Source: Croceicoccus naphthovorans (GTDB lineage: Bacteria; Pseudomonadota; Alphaproteobacteria; Sphingomonadales; Sphingomonadaceae). Taken from it: a stretch of DNA of 64,000 nt. Where the stretch lies: NCBI RefSeq assembly GCF_001028705.1, contig NZ_CP011771.1:62001-126000 (forward strand), read 5' to 3'. The notes under the pieces were generated by a model that worked only from the letters and a program-made list of their open reading frames with translations, was not told the DNA's origin and made no database searches. Below, piece by piece: positions 34,733 through 44,095 of the stretch (positions are counted from its first letter, which is position 1; every line of letters starts with the position of its first letter). A program made the translations under genes and the position numbers.

Positions 34733-35551
34733 TCAGGCGTCGGGACGCTTGCCGATGCCGACGCCGCCGTCGCTGAGCAGGACCGTTCCGGTCATGTATG
34801 CGGAATCGCGGCGCGAAGCCAAAAGCGCGTAGAGACCTGCATGATCGTCCGGCTCGGCGATCCGCGCCAGTGGCGTCATGCCCGCGATCATTCCGTCCAG
34901 GCCAGGCATCTCCTCCATCTTGGTTTCGGAAAACCCGCCAGTCTTGGTGCCGCTGAACGGAGTTCGGGTGCCGCCCGGCGCGACGCCATTGACCCTGATA
35001 TCGGGTGTCAGTTCCCAGGCCAGCTGCCGGATCAGGCCAAGCACCGCGTGCTTCGATGCGACATACAGCGTCCCGCCGCCGCCAGTGTAGTAGCTCGACG
35101 TCGAGGCGGTAAAAACGATGCTGCCTTTGGTTTTCCTCAGTTCGGGGAGAGCGGCGCGCGCACCGAAGAAATACCCCTTCAGGTTGACGTCAAAGATTTC
35201 GTCGAATGTCTTTTCCAGAATCTTGGGATCCTGCTGCTCGAGTGGCACCATGAAATCCCAGATCCCGACATTGCCGACAAAGACATCCAGCTTGCCAAAT
35301 GCCGCGACAGTCTCGGCAACGGCCCGGGCATTGTCTGCAAAGGAACGGACGTCGCCCGCGACCACGGTGACCTTGTCACCGTGGCGCGAACGCACCAGCT
35401 GGGCCTGATCGTCGTCGCGGACGAGCACGCCGACCCTGGCCCCTTCTTCGATGTAGCGGGCGACCACCGCCGCACCAATTCCGGTTGCGCCGCCGGTCAG
35501 CAGCGCAACCTGTCCTTCAAGCCTTGCAGACAATGCCTCTCTCCTCTTCAA
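34733..35551 (-). CDS. bphB: cis-2,3-Dihydrodiol dehydrogenase (SDR)
   Basis: A 272-residue short-chain dehydrogenase of the BphB/NahB type. The NAD motif GGATGIG is at about 20-26, [12 protein letters not shown] at about 93-104 matches the family's NAGIWDY region, and the catalytic S150/S152, Y163 and K167 are present. It oxidises the cis-dihydrodiol from the ring dioxygenase to a catechol. An AGGAGAGAGG sequence sits inside the first codons, so a TTG six codons later (35533) could be the true start. It follows the aldehyde dehydrogenase by 24 bp. Confidence 0.9.
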   Translation of the reverse strand: MKRREALSARLEGQVALLTGGATGIGAAVVARYIEEGARVGVLVRDDDQAQLVRSRHGDKVTVVAGDVRSFADNARAVAETVAAFGKLDVFVGNVGIWDFMVPLEQQDPKILEKTFDEIFDVNLKGYFFGARAALPELRKTKGSIVFTASTSSYYTGGGGTLYVASKHAVLGLIRQLAWELTPDIRVNGVAPGGTRTPFSGTKTGGFSETKMEEMPGLDGMIAGMTPLARIAEPDDHAGLYALLASRRDSAYMTGTVLLSDGGVGIGKRPDA

Positions 35552-35575
35552 ACCGATTGTACGGGTTGGACAACC

Positions 35576-37075
35576 TTACTGGTCGAACATCCCCACGCGC
35601 CCTTCCTGCAGATTGACGATAACCGACTTGGTCTGCGTGTAGTGGTTCAGCACCTCATGGCTGAATTCACGACCGAAACCGCTCTGCTTGTATCCGCCCA
35701 GCGGCATGTTGGGCTTGAGGTTGTAGTAACGGTTGATCCACACCGTTCCGGTTTCGAGCTTGCGGGCAATCCGGTGCGCGCGGGCGATGTCCTTGGTCCA
35801 GACGCCGCCGGCCAGGCCATAGGTCGTGTCATTCGCCAGCGCCATCATATCGTCTTCGTCGTTCCAGGTCAGCACGCTGGTGACAGGGCCGAAGATTTCC
35901 TCGCGAGCGATGCGCATCGAGTTGCTGACATTGGTGAAGACCGTGGGCTTGATGAAATGCCCGTCGGCCAAGCTATCGTTCCGGCTGCCGCCGGTAAGGA
36001 CGGTCGCGCCTTCCTCGGTGGCCAGCTGGAGATAGCTCTGGACCTTGTCCATCTGCATCTGCGAAGCCTGCGCGCCGAGTTGGGTGCCGAAGTCGAGCGG
36101 ATCCCCCTGCCGGATGCCTTCAAGAGCTTCCTTGAACTTGGCGAGGAACTCGTCCTGGATCGATTGGTGCAGGAACAGCCGCGAACCGGCCAGGCAGACC
36201 TCACCCTTGTTCAGCACCGTCGACATCGTGGCGCTCTCCACTGCCGCATCGATATCGGCATCCGCGCAAACGATGTGCGCCGACTTGCCGCCCAATTCCA
36301 GAGTCTGGGGAATGATGTTCGAGGAAGCATACTGGATGATCCGGCGAGCCGTCGCCACCGAACCGGTGAACGCGACCTTGCGGACATCCTCGTGGGTCAC
36401 CAGCGCTTCACCGACGTCGGCGCCGTAACCGGTCACGACGTTGATTACGCCCGGGGGCAGAAGGTCGGCCATTTCGACGAAGAATTCGATAACCGAAAGG
36501 CAGACGGTTTCCGCGGGCTTGAGCACCACCGTGTTGCCTGAAGCCAGGGCTGGCGCGATCTTGCAGGCCATCATCAGGATCGGAACGTTCCACGGAATGA
36601 TCTGCGCACAGACCCCCAGCGGCTCGCGGTGAACGATGCCGATCGCGTCGGGAAAGTCCAGCGCCTGGCCGTGCAGACCATAGGCCGCGCCGGCGAACAC
36701 TTCGAACTGGCCGATCGCCTGCGGCATGTCGAAGTGCATCGATTCGCGGATCGGCTTGCCGTTGTTCAGGGTTTCGAGCGTGGCGTAGTGCTGGTGGCGT
36801 GCCTTGAGCCGGCGGGCGACCTCGATCAGGATTTCCTGACGTTCGGCGGGCGAGCTTTCCGACCACTTCGGGAAGGCGGCCTTGGCCGCTGCGACCGCGC
36901 GCTGGATGTCCTTGGCGTTGCCGGCCTGGATCTTGGTGAGCACCGCCCCGGTCGCCGGGTTGATCAGGTCGATCGTCTTGCCGCTGTCGCCCGAAACCCA
37001 TTCACCGCCAATGAAGTGTCCGTATTCCGGCTTGATGCCGTATTCGTTTTCCGTGCTCTTCAGTTGGGTAGCCAT
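35576..37075 (-). CDS. NAD-dependent aldehyde dehydrogenase
   Basis: A 499-residue class I-type aldehyde dehydrogenase. VLKPAET, the FTGSVATARRI nucleotide site, the general base in ELGGKSA and the nucleophile in NKGEVCLAG (near residue 300) are intact. Its place between xylT and bphB in an aromatic operon suggests it oxidises an aromatic aldehyde such as salicylaldehyde or benzaldehyde (NahF/XylC role), but the sequence alone does not fix the substrate. xylT ends 19 bp upstream. Confidence 0.9.
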   Translation of the reverse strand: MATQLKSTENEYGIKPEYGHFIGGEWVSGDSGKTIDLINPATGAVLTKIQAGNAKDIQRAVAAAKAAFPKWSESSPAERQEILIEVARRLKARHQHYATLETLNNGKPIRESMHFDMPQAIGQFEVFAGAAYGLHGQALDFPDAIGIVHREPLGVCAQIIPWNVPILMMACKIAPALASGNTVVLKPAETVCLSVIEFFVEMADLLPPGVINVVTGYGADVGEALVTHEDVRKVAFTGSVATARRIIQYASSNIIPQTLELGGKSAHIVCADADIDAAVESATMSTVLNKGEVCLAGSRLFLHQSIQDEFLAKFKEALEGIRQGDPLDFGTQLGAQASQMQMDKVQSYLQLATEEGATVLTGGSRNDSLADGHFIKPTVFTNVSNSMRIAREEIFGPVTSVLTWNDEDDMMALANDTTYGLAGGVWTKDIARAHRIARKLETGTVWINRYYNLKPNMPLGGYKQSGFGREFSHEVLNHYTQTKSVIVNLQEGRVGMFDQ

Positions 37076-37094
37076 TTCAAATCTCCTTCCAAAA

Positions 37095-37385
37095 CTATTC
37101 TACTGCAATGACCAGGTTTCCGGCCGGAAACAGACGGCAAGCCAGGGCATAACCTGCCTGGAGATCGCTATCCGACACCTTCGCCGCACTCATCTTGCCG
37201 GTCCGATAATCGCCTTCGACTACCTTCACCCGGCAAATTCCGCAGCCGCCGCCCCGGCAACCAACCCCGATATCGCCGGCACCACAACGTTCCATTGCGA
37301 GGAGGACCCGCTCGTCCCCGCCGCAGGTAAACTCGCCGCCGCCGACCACGCGGATTTGATAGAGGCCGGTCACGGTTCTAGCCAT
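37095..37385 (-). CDS. xylT: Plant-type [2Fe-2S] ferredoxin, XylT-like
   Basis: A 96-residue ferredoxin with cluster cysteines at about 43, 48, 51 and 83 (GVGCRGGGCGIC, ALACRL). The RGGGCGICRVKV stretch and ACRLFP end match XylT, which reduces the Fe(III) of inactivated catechol 2,3-dioxygenase and so restores it. Its start overlaps the xylH stop by 8 bp. Its presence with xylE in one operon fits this repair role. Confidence 0.9.
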   Translation of the reverse strand: MARTVTGLYQIRVVGGGEFTCGGDERVLLAMERCGAGDIGVGCRGGGCGICRVKVVEGDYRTGKMSAAKVSDSDLQAGYALACRLFPAGNLVIAVE

Positions 37386-37590
37386 GTCCAGCTGCCTTCG
37401 CGGCTGCTTTGGCAGCGAAGGACTCTCCACCCACCGCGAAATGACCCGGTGGAATCTCGCGCAGGATGACGCGAACCGATTCGCGCGGAGCGCCGATCGA
37501 TTCGATGGCGGCAGCGGTCAAAGCCTGGATCAACCGCTCCTTATCGTCGGGAGTCCTCCCTTCGAGCATATTGACCTCGATGATCGGCAT
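37378..37590 (-). CDS. xylH: 4-Oxalocrotonate tautomerase
   Basis: A 70-residue tautomerase-superfamily protein with catalytic Pro right after the start Met (MPIIEVNMLEGR), a conserved arginine near residue 40 (ESVRVILREIP) and a C-terminal extension rich in Ala/Lys. It isomerises 2-hydroxymuconate to 2-oxo-3-hexenedioate in the oxalocrotonate branch. It starts immediately after the xylI stop and overlaps xylT. Confidence 0.92.
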   Translation of the reverse strand: MPIIEVNMLEGRTPDDKERLIQALTAAAIESIGAPRESVRVILREIPPGHFAVGGESFAAKAAAKAAGHG

Positions 37591-38361
37591 TCAGGCCTCC
37601 ACCTGGAACATGACCGAACCCAGCCCCTGGACGGTCGTGCGCACCGTCTGGCCAGGCGCGAGATTGGGCGCGGCGGTAATCCCGCCCGCCATCACGATGT
37701 CTCCGGCCGAAATCTCCTCACCAGCTTCGGAAACAAGCCTGGCTGCCGCGACCAGCGAGCGCAGGGGGTGGCCGAGAATCGCGGCGGTCGAGCCGATTTG
37801 CGTGACTTCCCCGTCGATTTCGAGGTAAACGCCGAGGTTCGAGAAATCCATCGCCGGATTGTTCCAGGAACCGATCACCAGCCCGGACGACGAGGTGTTG
37901 TCGGCGATGACATCGGACAGCGCGAACTTGAAGTTCTCATAGCGGCTGTCGATGATTTCCATGGCTGGGGCAATCGCCTCGACCGCCGCCAGCGCGGCCG
38001 CCGCCGTCACTTTTCCGGCCAGCGGCGCCTTCATCAGGAAGGCGACTTCAGGCTCGACCCGCGGATGGACAAAACGCGCCCGCGACATGGCCGTGCCCTC
38101 CTCGATCAGCATGGCATCGGTCAATCGCCCCCAGGCGACCTCGTCGACCCCGACCTGCAGCATCTTGGCGCGGCTAGTCAGCCCCATCTTGACCCCGATG
38201 CGGCGTTCGCCCCGCGCCAGCCGCCGATCGACCGACAGCTGCTGGACCCGGTAGGCATCCGCGACGCTCAGATCGGGATCGGTATGGGTGAGCTGCGGAG
38301 TGGCACGCGCGTGCAAGGCGGCGCTGTCGAGGATTTCTGCGTATCGCTCAAGTTTGTCCAT
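37591..38361 (-). CDS. xylI: 4-Oxalocrotonate decarboxylase
   Basis: A 256-residue member of the fumarylacetoacetate hydrolase / MhpD family. GVKMGLTSRAKM, HPRVEPEVAFL (metal-binding glutamates) and the XylI-like DSRYENFKFALSDVIADNTSS segment are visible. It decarboxylates 2-oxo-3-hexenedioate to 2-hydroxypenta-2,4-dienoate and normally forms a complex with the hydratase XylJ. Start chosen at MDKLERYAEI, 10 bp after xylK. XylI rather than XylJ is assigned by the YENFKF region. Confidence 0.85.
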   Translation of the reverse strand: MDKLERYAEILDSAALHARATPQLTHTDPDLSVADAYRVQQLSVDRRLARGERRIGVKMGLTSRAKMLQVGVDEVAWGRLTDAMLIEEGTAMSRARFVHPRVEPEVAFLMKAPLAGKVTAAAALAAVEAIAPAMEIIDSRYENFKFALSDVIADNTSSSGLVIGSWNNPAMDFSNLGVYLEIDGEVTQIGSTAAILGHPLRSLVAAARLVSEAGEEISAGDIVMAGGITAAPNLAPGQTVRTTVQGLGSVMFQVEA

Positions 38362-38371
38362 TGCGATGTGC

Positions 38372-39403
38372 CTATGCCGCGCGTGTGGAAACGAGATCGA
38401 GCGCGACATCGACGATCATGTCTTCCTGCCCCCCGACCATCCGGCGCTTGCCCAGTTCGATCAGGATTTCGCGCGTATCCAGCCCATACTGTTCGGCGGC
38501 CTTTTCCGCGTGGCGCAGGAAGCTCGAATAGACCCCGGCATAGCCCAGGCTCAGCGTTTCGCGATCCACGCGCACCGGGCGGTCCTGCAGCGGACGGATG
38601 ATGTCCTCCGCCGCGTCCATCAGCGCCATCACGTCGCAGCCATGGTTCCAGCCCTTGCGGTCGGCGGCGGCGACGAACACCTCGAGCGGCGCGTTGCCGG
38701 CCCCTGCTCCCATTCCGGCAAGGCTCGCATCGATCCGCACCGCACCCTCCTGGGCCGCGACGATCGAATTGGCGACGCCAAGGCTGAGGTTGTGGTGGGC
38801 GTGCATGCCGCGCTGTGTTTCCGGCTTGAGCACGCGGTCATAGGCCCGCAGGCGATCGCGCACCCCGTCCATGTCGAGTGCGCCGCCGCTGTCGGTCACA
38901 TAAACGCAATGCGCCCCATAGCTTTCCATCAGCAGGGCCTGCTGTGCCAGCGCCTCGGCATCGATCATGTGGCTCATCATCAGAAAGCCCGAGACATCCA
39001 TGCCGAGGTCTCGGGCAATGCCGATATGCTGCTTGGCGACGTCGGCTTCGGTGCAATGGGTCGCGACCCGGACCGAACGCACCCCAAGCGCATAGGCGCG
39101 GCGAAGTTCCTCGACCGTGCCGATACCCGGCACCAGCAATGTGGTCAGCACGGAGTTCCTGATCACGTCGGCGGCGGCTTCGATCCATTCCCAGTCGGTA
39201 TGGGCGCCGAACCCGTAATTGAACGAGGTGCCGTTGAGGCCATCGCCGTGCGACACCTCGATCGCATCGACGCCGGCATCGTCCAGCGCCTTGGCAATGG
39301 TGCGGACACTGTCGGTGCCATACATGTGAAGAATGGCATGCATGCCGTCACGCAGGGTGACGTCCTGGATGTAGAGCTTACCGGTTTCGGGGTTGAAGGT
39401 CAT
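38372..39403 (-). CDS. xylK: 4-Hydroxy-2-oxovalerate aldolase
   Basis: A 343-residue class II pyruvate aldolase of the DmpG/BphI type. [10 protein letters not shown] near the N-terminus carries the metal-binding aspartate, and HAHHNLSLG near residue 200 the histidine ligands; the C-terminal helical communication domain ([12 protein letters not shown]) is present. It splits 4-hydroxy-2-oxovalerate into pyruvate and acetaldehyde and channels the aldehyde to the dehydrogenase XylQ. Its ATG overlaps the xylQ stop. Confidence 0.95.
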   Translation of the reverse strand: MTFNPETGKLYIQDVTLRDGMHAILHMYGTDSVRTIAKALDDAGVDAIEVSHGDGLNGTSFNYGFGAHTDWEWIEAAADVIRNSVLTTLLVPGIGTVEELRRAYALGVRSVRVATHCTEADVAKQHIGIARDLGMDVSGFLMMSHMIDAEALAQQALLMESYGAHCVYVTDSGGALDMDGVRDRLRAYDRVLKPETQRGMHAHHNLSLGVANSIVAAQEGAVRIDASLAGMGAGAGNAPLEVFVAAADRKGWNHGCDVMALMDAAEDIIRPLQDRPVRVDRETLSLGYAGVYSSFLRHAEKAAEQYGLDTREILIELGKRRMVGGQEDMIVDVALDLVSTRAA

Positions 39404-40338
39404 GCTGCCACCTTTTCGAGGTGCTGTTGGGCCAGACGCTCACCCGCTGCCTTGGCGGCGGCGGTCATGATGTCGAGATTGCCGGAATACTTCGGAAGAT
39501 AGTCGCCAGCGCCCTCGACCTCGAGGAACACGCTGGTCTTCAGGCCGACGAATTCGCCGTAGCCGGGGATCTTCAGCGGCCGGTTGGAGCCGAACGGTTC
39601 GAACTGCACTTCCTGCTTGAGGCGATAGCCGGGCACATAGGCTTGCACGGTCTCGACCATTTCCTTAACCGAGGCGCGGATAGCCTCCTCGTCCACCTGA
39701 TCGGTAAGCGTGAAGATCGTATCACGCATGATCATCGGCGGTTCGGCGGGATTGAGGATGATGATCGCCCGGCCGCGGCCGGCACCGCCCACTATCTCGA
39801 TCGCCTTCGCGGTGGTCCGGGTGAATTCGTCGATGTTCGCGCGGGTGCCGGGCCCGGCAGACCGCGAGGACACCGACGCGACGATTTCAGCGTAATGAAC
39901 GGGGGTCACCCGCGAAACCGCGGCGACAATGGGAATGGTCGCCTGACCGCCGCAGGTGACCATGTTGACATTGCGGATTTCGCTGTCGAGCACTCCGCCG
40001 ACCGGCGGGACAAAAAACGGCCCGATCGCGGCAGGGGTCAGATCGACAACCAGCTTGCCGTCGGCTTGCAGGGCCGCATCGTGTTCCTTGTGGGCGTAGG
40101 CCGAAGTCGCATCGAATGCGATGCCAATCTCGGGGTAGGCCGACAGCTTGCGCAGCCCTTCAATACCCTCATGGGTTGTCGCCACGCTGCGTTCGCGGGC
40201 CATGGCGAGGCCTTCCGAGGCCGGGTCGATCCCGACCACCGCCGCCAGTTCAAGGGTATCGGACCCCTTGAGCAGCTTGATCATCAAATCGGTACCAATG
40301 TTTCCGGAGCCGATAATGGCGCACTTCATCTTGGTCAT
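39400..40338 (-). CDS. xylQ: Acetaldehyde dehydrogenase (acylating)
   Basis: A 312-residue enzyme of the DmpF/BphJ type. The NAD motif [10 protein letters not shown] is at the N-terminus, and the catalytic cysteine is in [12 protein letters not shown] near residue 130. It converts acetaldehyde, NAD and CoA to acetyl-CoA, physically associated with the aldolase encoded next. Start chosen at [10 protein letters not shown]; longer frames upstream are not protein-like. Confidence 0.95.
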   Translation of the reverse strand: MTKMKCAIIGSGNIGTDLMIKLLKGSDTLELAAVVGIDPASEGLAMARERSVATTHEGIEGLRKLSAYPEIGIAFDATSAYAHKEHDAALQADGKLVVDLTPAAIGPFFVPPVGGVLDSEIRNVNMVTCGGQATIPIVAAVSRVTPVHYAEIVASVSSRSAGPGTRANIDEFTRTTAKAIEIVGGAGRGRAIIILNPAEPPMIMRDTIFTLTDQVDEEAIRASVKEMVETVQAYVPGYRLKQEVQFEPFGSNRPLKIPGYGEFVGLKTSVFLEVEGAGDYLPKYSGNLDIMTAAAKAAGERLAQQHLEKVAA

Positions 40339-40363
40339 TCTTCGATCTCTCCGTTCATCTGCG

Positions 40364-41176
40364 TCAGCCGACCTCGGCAGCGAAAGCCGCCCGCACCGTT
40401 CCGACGCCATTGATTCTCGCTTCCACGACATCGCCGCGCGCGATCCCGGCCATTGGCCCGAGCGCACCGGACAGGATCACGTCGCCTTCAAGCAGCGGGC
40501 GTCCGACCCGGGCCATCACCCGCGCCAGCCACAGCGATGCGGTGATCGGGCTGCCGAGGCAGGCAATCCCCGCCCCCACGGAGATCGGCTCGCCCTTTAC
40601 CTCCATCACCATGCCGCATTCGCGCAGGTCGAGCGCTTCGAGCTTGCGCGGCACCGCACCCAGCACGAACAGCCCGCTCGAGGCGTTGTCGGCGACGGTG
40701 TCCCAGATGCGGATGTCCCAGTTGGCAACGCGGCTATCGACGATCTCGATCGCGGGTACGACATATTCGACCGCACGGATCATCTCGGCGGTGGTGAGAT
40801 CGGGATAAGGCAGATCACGGCCGACGACGATCGCGATTTCGGCCTCGACCTTGGGCTGGATGACCTGATCGAGCGAGATCGGAATCCCCTCGGGCACGTC
40901 CATGTCGGAAAACAGCATGCCGTAATCGGGCTGGTCGACGCCAAGCTGGCGCTGGACCGCCACCGAGGTCAAGCCGATCTTGCGGCCGACCAGGCGCCGT
41001 CCGCTGTCAAGGGCGTGCCGGGTGTTGATTTCCTGCACGGCGTAGGCGGCATCCACCCCGCCAGCCGAAATGAGATCGCGGATCGGCGCCACCGGCTTGC
41101 CGCTGGCAGCCGCGCCCCGTAATTGCTCGGCCGCCTGCTGGATGGCCATGGGATCGATCTTGGTTTCAGTCGTCAT
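40364..41176 (-). CDS. xylJ: 2-Hydroxypenta-2,4-dienoate hydratase
   Basis: A 270-residue MhpD/XylJ-type hydratase: [24 protein letters not shown] with the metal glutamates, and [16 protein letters not shown]. It hydrates 2-hydroxypentadienoate to 4-hydroxy-2-oxovalerate. It lies 4 bp after xylG and 25 bp before xylQ. It is a distant paralogue of xylI in the same operon. Confidence 0.9.
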   Translation of the reverse strand: MTTETKIDPMAIQQAAEQLRGAAASGKPVAPIRDLISAGGVDAAYAVQEINTRHALDSGRRLVGRKIGLTSVAVQRQLGVDQPDYGMLFSDMDVPEGIPISLDQVIQPKVEAEIAIVVGRDLPYPDLTTAEMIRAVEYVVPAIEIVDSRVANWDIRIWDTVADNASSGLFVLGAVPRKLEALDLRECGMVMEVKGEPISVGAGIACLGSPITASLWLARVMARVGRPLLEGDVILSGALGPMAGIARGDVVEARINGVGTVRAAFAAEVG

Positions 41177-41180
41177 GGTC

Positions 41181-42665
41181 TCAAAGCTTCACGCAGACGT
41201 TTTCGGTTTCGGTGTAGAATTCGAGGCTGTGCACGCCGCCTTCGCGGCCGATACCGGAATGTCCGGAACCGCCGAATGCGGTGCGCAGATCCCGCAGGAA
41301 CCAGCAATTGACCCAGCAGACGCCAACCTGCATCGAGGCGGCGACTCGGTGCGCCCGCGAGAGGTTTTCAGTCCAGATGGTCGCGCACAACCCGTAGTCG
41401 GTATCGTTGGCCAGGCCGATCACCTCGTCTTCGCTATCGAAGGGAATGACCCCGCAGCACGGGCCGAAAATCTCTTCGCGCATCACCGAACTGTCGTGCG
41501 CCAGGCCGGTCCACAGCGTCGGCTCGACATAAAAGCCACCCGCTTCATCCCCAGAAATCGCGGGAACCCCGCCCCCGGTGACGACAGTGGCGCCTTCGGC
41601 CACCGCGCGCGCATAGTATCCCAGCACCTTTTCCTGGTGCTCGGCGCTGATCAGCGGCCCCAGATAGGCTGGATCGCCGGTCGCGCCTGGCTTGAACGCC
41701 GTGGCCGCCACAGTCATCCGCTTGACTAATTCGTCGAAAACCGGCCGTTCGACATAGACCCGCTCGGTCCCAAGGCAGACCTGCCCGGTGTTGAGAAATA
41801 CCGAACGCGACAATCCTTCGACCACCTTGTCGAGATCGGCGTCGGCGAACACGACGGCCGGATTCTTGCCGCCCAGCTCGAACGAAATGTCGCGCACCCC
41901 GACCGCAGCTTTCTGCATGATCGCCTGGCCGGTGCCGGTTTCGCCGGTGAATGTGATCGCATCGATATCGGGGTTCGAGGTCAAGAATTCCCCGGCCGAA
42001 CCCGCCCCGAAACCATGCACCACGTTGTAGACACCCTCGGGCATCCCGACCGCGTTCATGACTTCGCCCAGCAGCGCCGCGGTCCGCGGCGTCTCTTCCG
42101 ATGGCTTGACCACAACCGTGTTGCCGCACGCCAGGGCCGGTCCGACCTTCCAGGTCATCAGCAGCAGGGGAAAGTTCCACGGGCAGATCACCGCGATCAC
42201 ACCCTTGGGCTTGCGCACCACGTAGTTGAGCGCCTTCCCGCCGTCGGGCGTTGCCGTTGCAAACGATTCAGTCGGGGTCGTCGAAATGACGTCGGCAAAC
42301 ATCCGGAAGTTCGCGGCACCGCGCGGAATGTCGATATGCGAAGCGACATGGCGCGGCTTGCCGGTATCCGCCACTTCGGCTGCGAGGAAATCGTCCGCGC
42401 GGCGCTCGATCTCGGTGGCGACCGCGGAGATGAGCTTGACCCGTTCCGCCGTGTTCATCTTGCCCCAGGGGCCGTTAAGCGCCGCCTTGGCCGAAGCGAC
42501 CGCATCGGCCACATCGGCCTCGCTCGCCTCGTGGACAGTACCAATGCGAAGGCCGGTCGCAGGAGCGAAATTGTCGAAGGTCTTGCCGGTGCTTCCACGG
42601 CGATAAGCGCCCCCGATGAAATTCAGGATGGTGTCGGTAACAGCCGGGGTATTCTCATTTGCCAT
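41181..42665 (-). CDS. xylG: 2-Hydroxymuconic semialdehyde dehydrogenase
   Basis: A 494-residue aldehyde dehydrogenase. ICPWNFPLLLMTWKVGPALACGN, FTGETGTGQAI, ELGGKNPAVVFADADLD and the nucleophile in NTGQVCLGTER are XylG/AphC-type. NAD-dependent oxidation of the ring-fission semialdehyde feeds the oxalocrotonate branch (XylH, XylI). Start taken at MANENTP because a GGAAGAG lies before it; an ATG four codons upstream (42677) is an alternative. It follows the glcG-like gene by 53 bp. Confidence 0.92.
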   Translation of the reverse strand: MANENTPAVTDTILNFIGGAYRRGSTGKTFDNFAPATGLRIGTVHEASEADVADAVASAKAALNGPWGKMNTAERVKLISAVATEIERRADDFLAAEVADTGKPRHVASHIDIPRGAANFRMFADVISTTPTESFATATPDGGKALNYVVRKPKGVIAVICPWNFPLLLMTWKVGPALACGNTVVVKPSEETPRTAALLGEVMNAVGMPEGVYNVVHGFGAGSAGEFLTSNPDIDAITFTGETGTGQAIMQKAAVGVRDISFELGGKNPAVVFADADLDKVVEGLSRSVFLNTGQVCLGTERVYVERPVFDELVKRMTVAATAFKPGATGDPAYLGPLISAEHQEKVLGYYARAVAEGATVVTGGGVPAISGDEAGGFYVEPTLWTGLAHDSSVMREEIFGPCCGVIPFDSEDEVIGLANDTDYGLCATIWTENLSRAHRVAASMQVGVCWVNCWFLRDLRTAFGGSGHSGIGREGGVHSLEFYTETENVCVKL

Positions 42666-42718
42666 GGGCTCTTCCATTCTCCGTAGCGTCTTGTTTCAAT
42701 GCCGCGATGGCCGGACGC

Positions 42719-43150
42719 TCAATATTGCGTCGCCCCGATCGAGATGAGGGCTGCGTTTGCGCACTGCGTATCCAGTTCTTCGGTTCCGCCCGACACTCCG
42801 ATCGCGCCGACGATTTCGCCGGCGATCGCGATCGGCAGTCCGCCGCCGAACATGGCGATTCCGGGCTTCGCGGCGATACCCCCGCTCAGCGCGGGATTGC
42901 CTGCGACCATCTTGTAGACGTCCGGCGACGGAACCTTGAAGCTGGCAGCGGTATAGGCCTTGTCCTGCGCGATCTGCGAGGATGGGAACGGTGCCCCGGT
43001 GGCGCGCAACAGGGCGACCAGCTCACCGGTGGCGCCAACCACTGCGGCGACGAGGGGACAGCCCGCCTCGCCGCCTTTCGCCACCGCGACCTGCACCGCC
43101 TTGGCGGCAAGATCGTGTCCCACCGACCGGATTGTCGCCACTCCGTTCAT
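42719..43150 (-). CDS. GlcG/HbpS-family protein (DUF336)
   Basis: A 143-residue GlcG/HbpS-like protein: AAVVGATGELVALLRATGAP, KAYTAASF and the GGGLPIAIAGEIVGAIGVSGG signature. The family includes haem-binding proteins and uncharacterised members of catechol meta-cleavage operons. It lies 2 bp after xylE and upstream of xylG, so it is a structural part of the operon; a link to the redox state or iron of XylE is possible but unproven. Confidence 0.85.
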   Translation of the reverse strand: MNGVATIRSVGHDLAAKAVQVAVAKGGEAGCPLVAAVVGATGELVALLRATGAPFPSSQIAQDKAYTAASFKVPSPDVYKMVAGNPALSGGIAAKPGIAMFGGGLPIAIAGEIVGAIGVSGGTEELDTQCANAALISIGATQY

Positions 43151-43152
43151 GC

Positions 43153-44076
43153 TCAGGTGTTCACCGTCATGAAGCGGTCGTTGAGCGCCTTCTCGTAATA
43201 GAAGATCGCCTTACCGGCATTCTCGGCCTGCCACATCCGGCGCGGATTGTCGGGATAGTAGGTGTAGCCGCCGCTGAACGTCTCGTTGCGGTTGCCCGAC
43301 GGGTCGAAGAAATAGATCGTCTGCCCGCGCGTGATCCCATGGCGGGTCGGGCCGATATCGAGCGAAATGTCGTAGCGGCTGATGATGTCGGCGGCATGGC
43401 CGACGTCGTGCCAGGATTCGAGGAAGAACGACGTGTGATGGATCCGTCCGTCCTCGGGATAGCCCAGAAACGCCACGTCGTGGGCCTTGTTGCTGCACGA
43501 AAGGAAGATACCCAGACGAGTGCCCGAAGCCTCATCCAGCAATTCCTCGGTCACTGAGAAATCGAGTGCCTCGACAAAAATCTTTGCGCTCGCCGAGATA
43601 TCCACGCCGTTGAGGGCGCAGTGATCGAACCGCGTCGCGCGCATGCCGCGCGGCTCGGCGATCCAGACATCCGGATTGCGTACGGCCGGTCCGGTCTCGG
43701 ACAGCTCCATCTCGGCATAAAGATCGAACACGTGGGCGGTTGGCGTATTGAAGCGGATTTTTCGGCCAACGCCGGGATCTTCGCCCGCCGGAATGATATC
43801 GACGTGGACCCCCATGTCGAGCAGCCGCTCGGCAAAGTGGTCGAGATCGGCATCCTTGGCGACCTTGAATGCCATCCGGTCGAGTCCGGCAGAATCGGCC
43901 TCGCGCAGAATGATGCTGTGGCGATCGAACTCGTCGAAGGCCTGGAAGAAAGCCCTGCCTCCTTCGACGCTCACCAGGTTGAGGCCGATACGGTCACGAT
44001 AGTGCTGGATCGCTTCATCCAGATCGAGGACGCGCAGCTGGACATAGCCAGGGCGAAGTACACCGGTCAGCGCCAT
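43153..44076 (-). CDS. xylE: Catechol 2,3-dioxygenase
   Basis: A 307-residue type I extradiol dioxygenase with two vicinal-oxygen-chelate domains. Iron ligands are H152 (FDHCALN), H213 or H214 (IHHTSF) and E265 (GNRNETF). Length and motifs fit the XylE/C23O clade. It cleaves catechol between C2 and C3 to 2-hydroxymuconic semialdehyde. It is the second gene of the operon, 19 bp after xylF; the XylT ferredoxin downstream would reactivate it. Confidence 0.95.
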   Translation of the reverse strand: MALTGVLRPGYVQLRVLDLDEAIQHYRDRIGLNLVSVEGGRAFFQAFDEFDRHSIILREADSAGLDRMAFKVAKDADLDHFAERLLDMGVHVDIIPAGEDPGVGRKIRFNTPTAHVFDLYAEMELSETGPAVRNPDVWIAEPRGMRATRFDHCALNGVDISASAKIFVEALDFSVTEELLDEASGTRLGIFLSCSNKAHDVAFLGYPEDGRIHHTSFFLESWHDVGHAADIISRYDISLDIGPTRHGITRGQTIYFFDPSGNRNETFSGGYTYYPDNPRRMWQAENAGKAIFYYEKALNDRFMTVNT

Positions 44077-44095
44077 TTCAGTTCTCCTTGTCCCT

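Noticed and set aside
34094-36541. An 815-codon open frame on the plus strand
   Set aside because: It is antisense to bphB and the aldehyde dehydrogenase, has no recognisable domain and is rich in His, Arg and Asp as expected for a mirror frame of GC-rich coding DNA.
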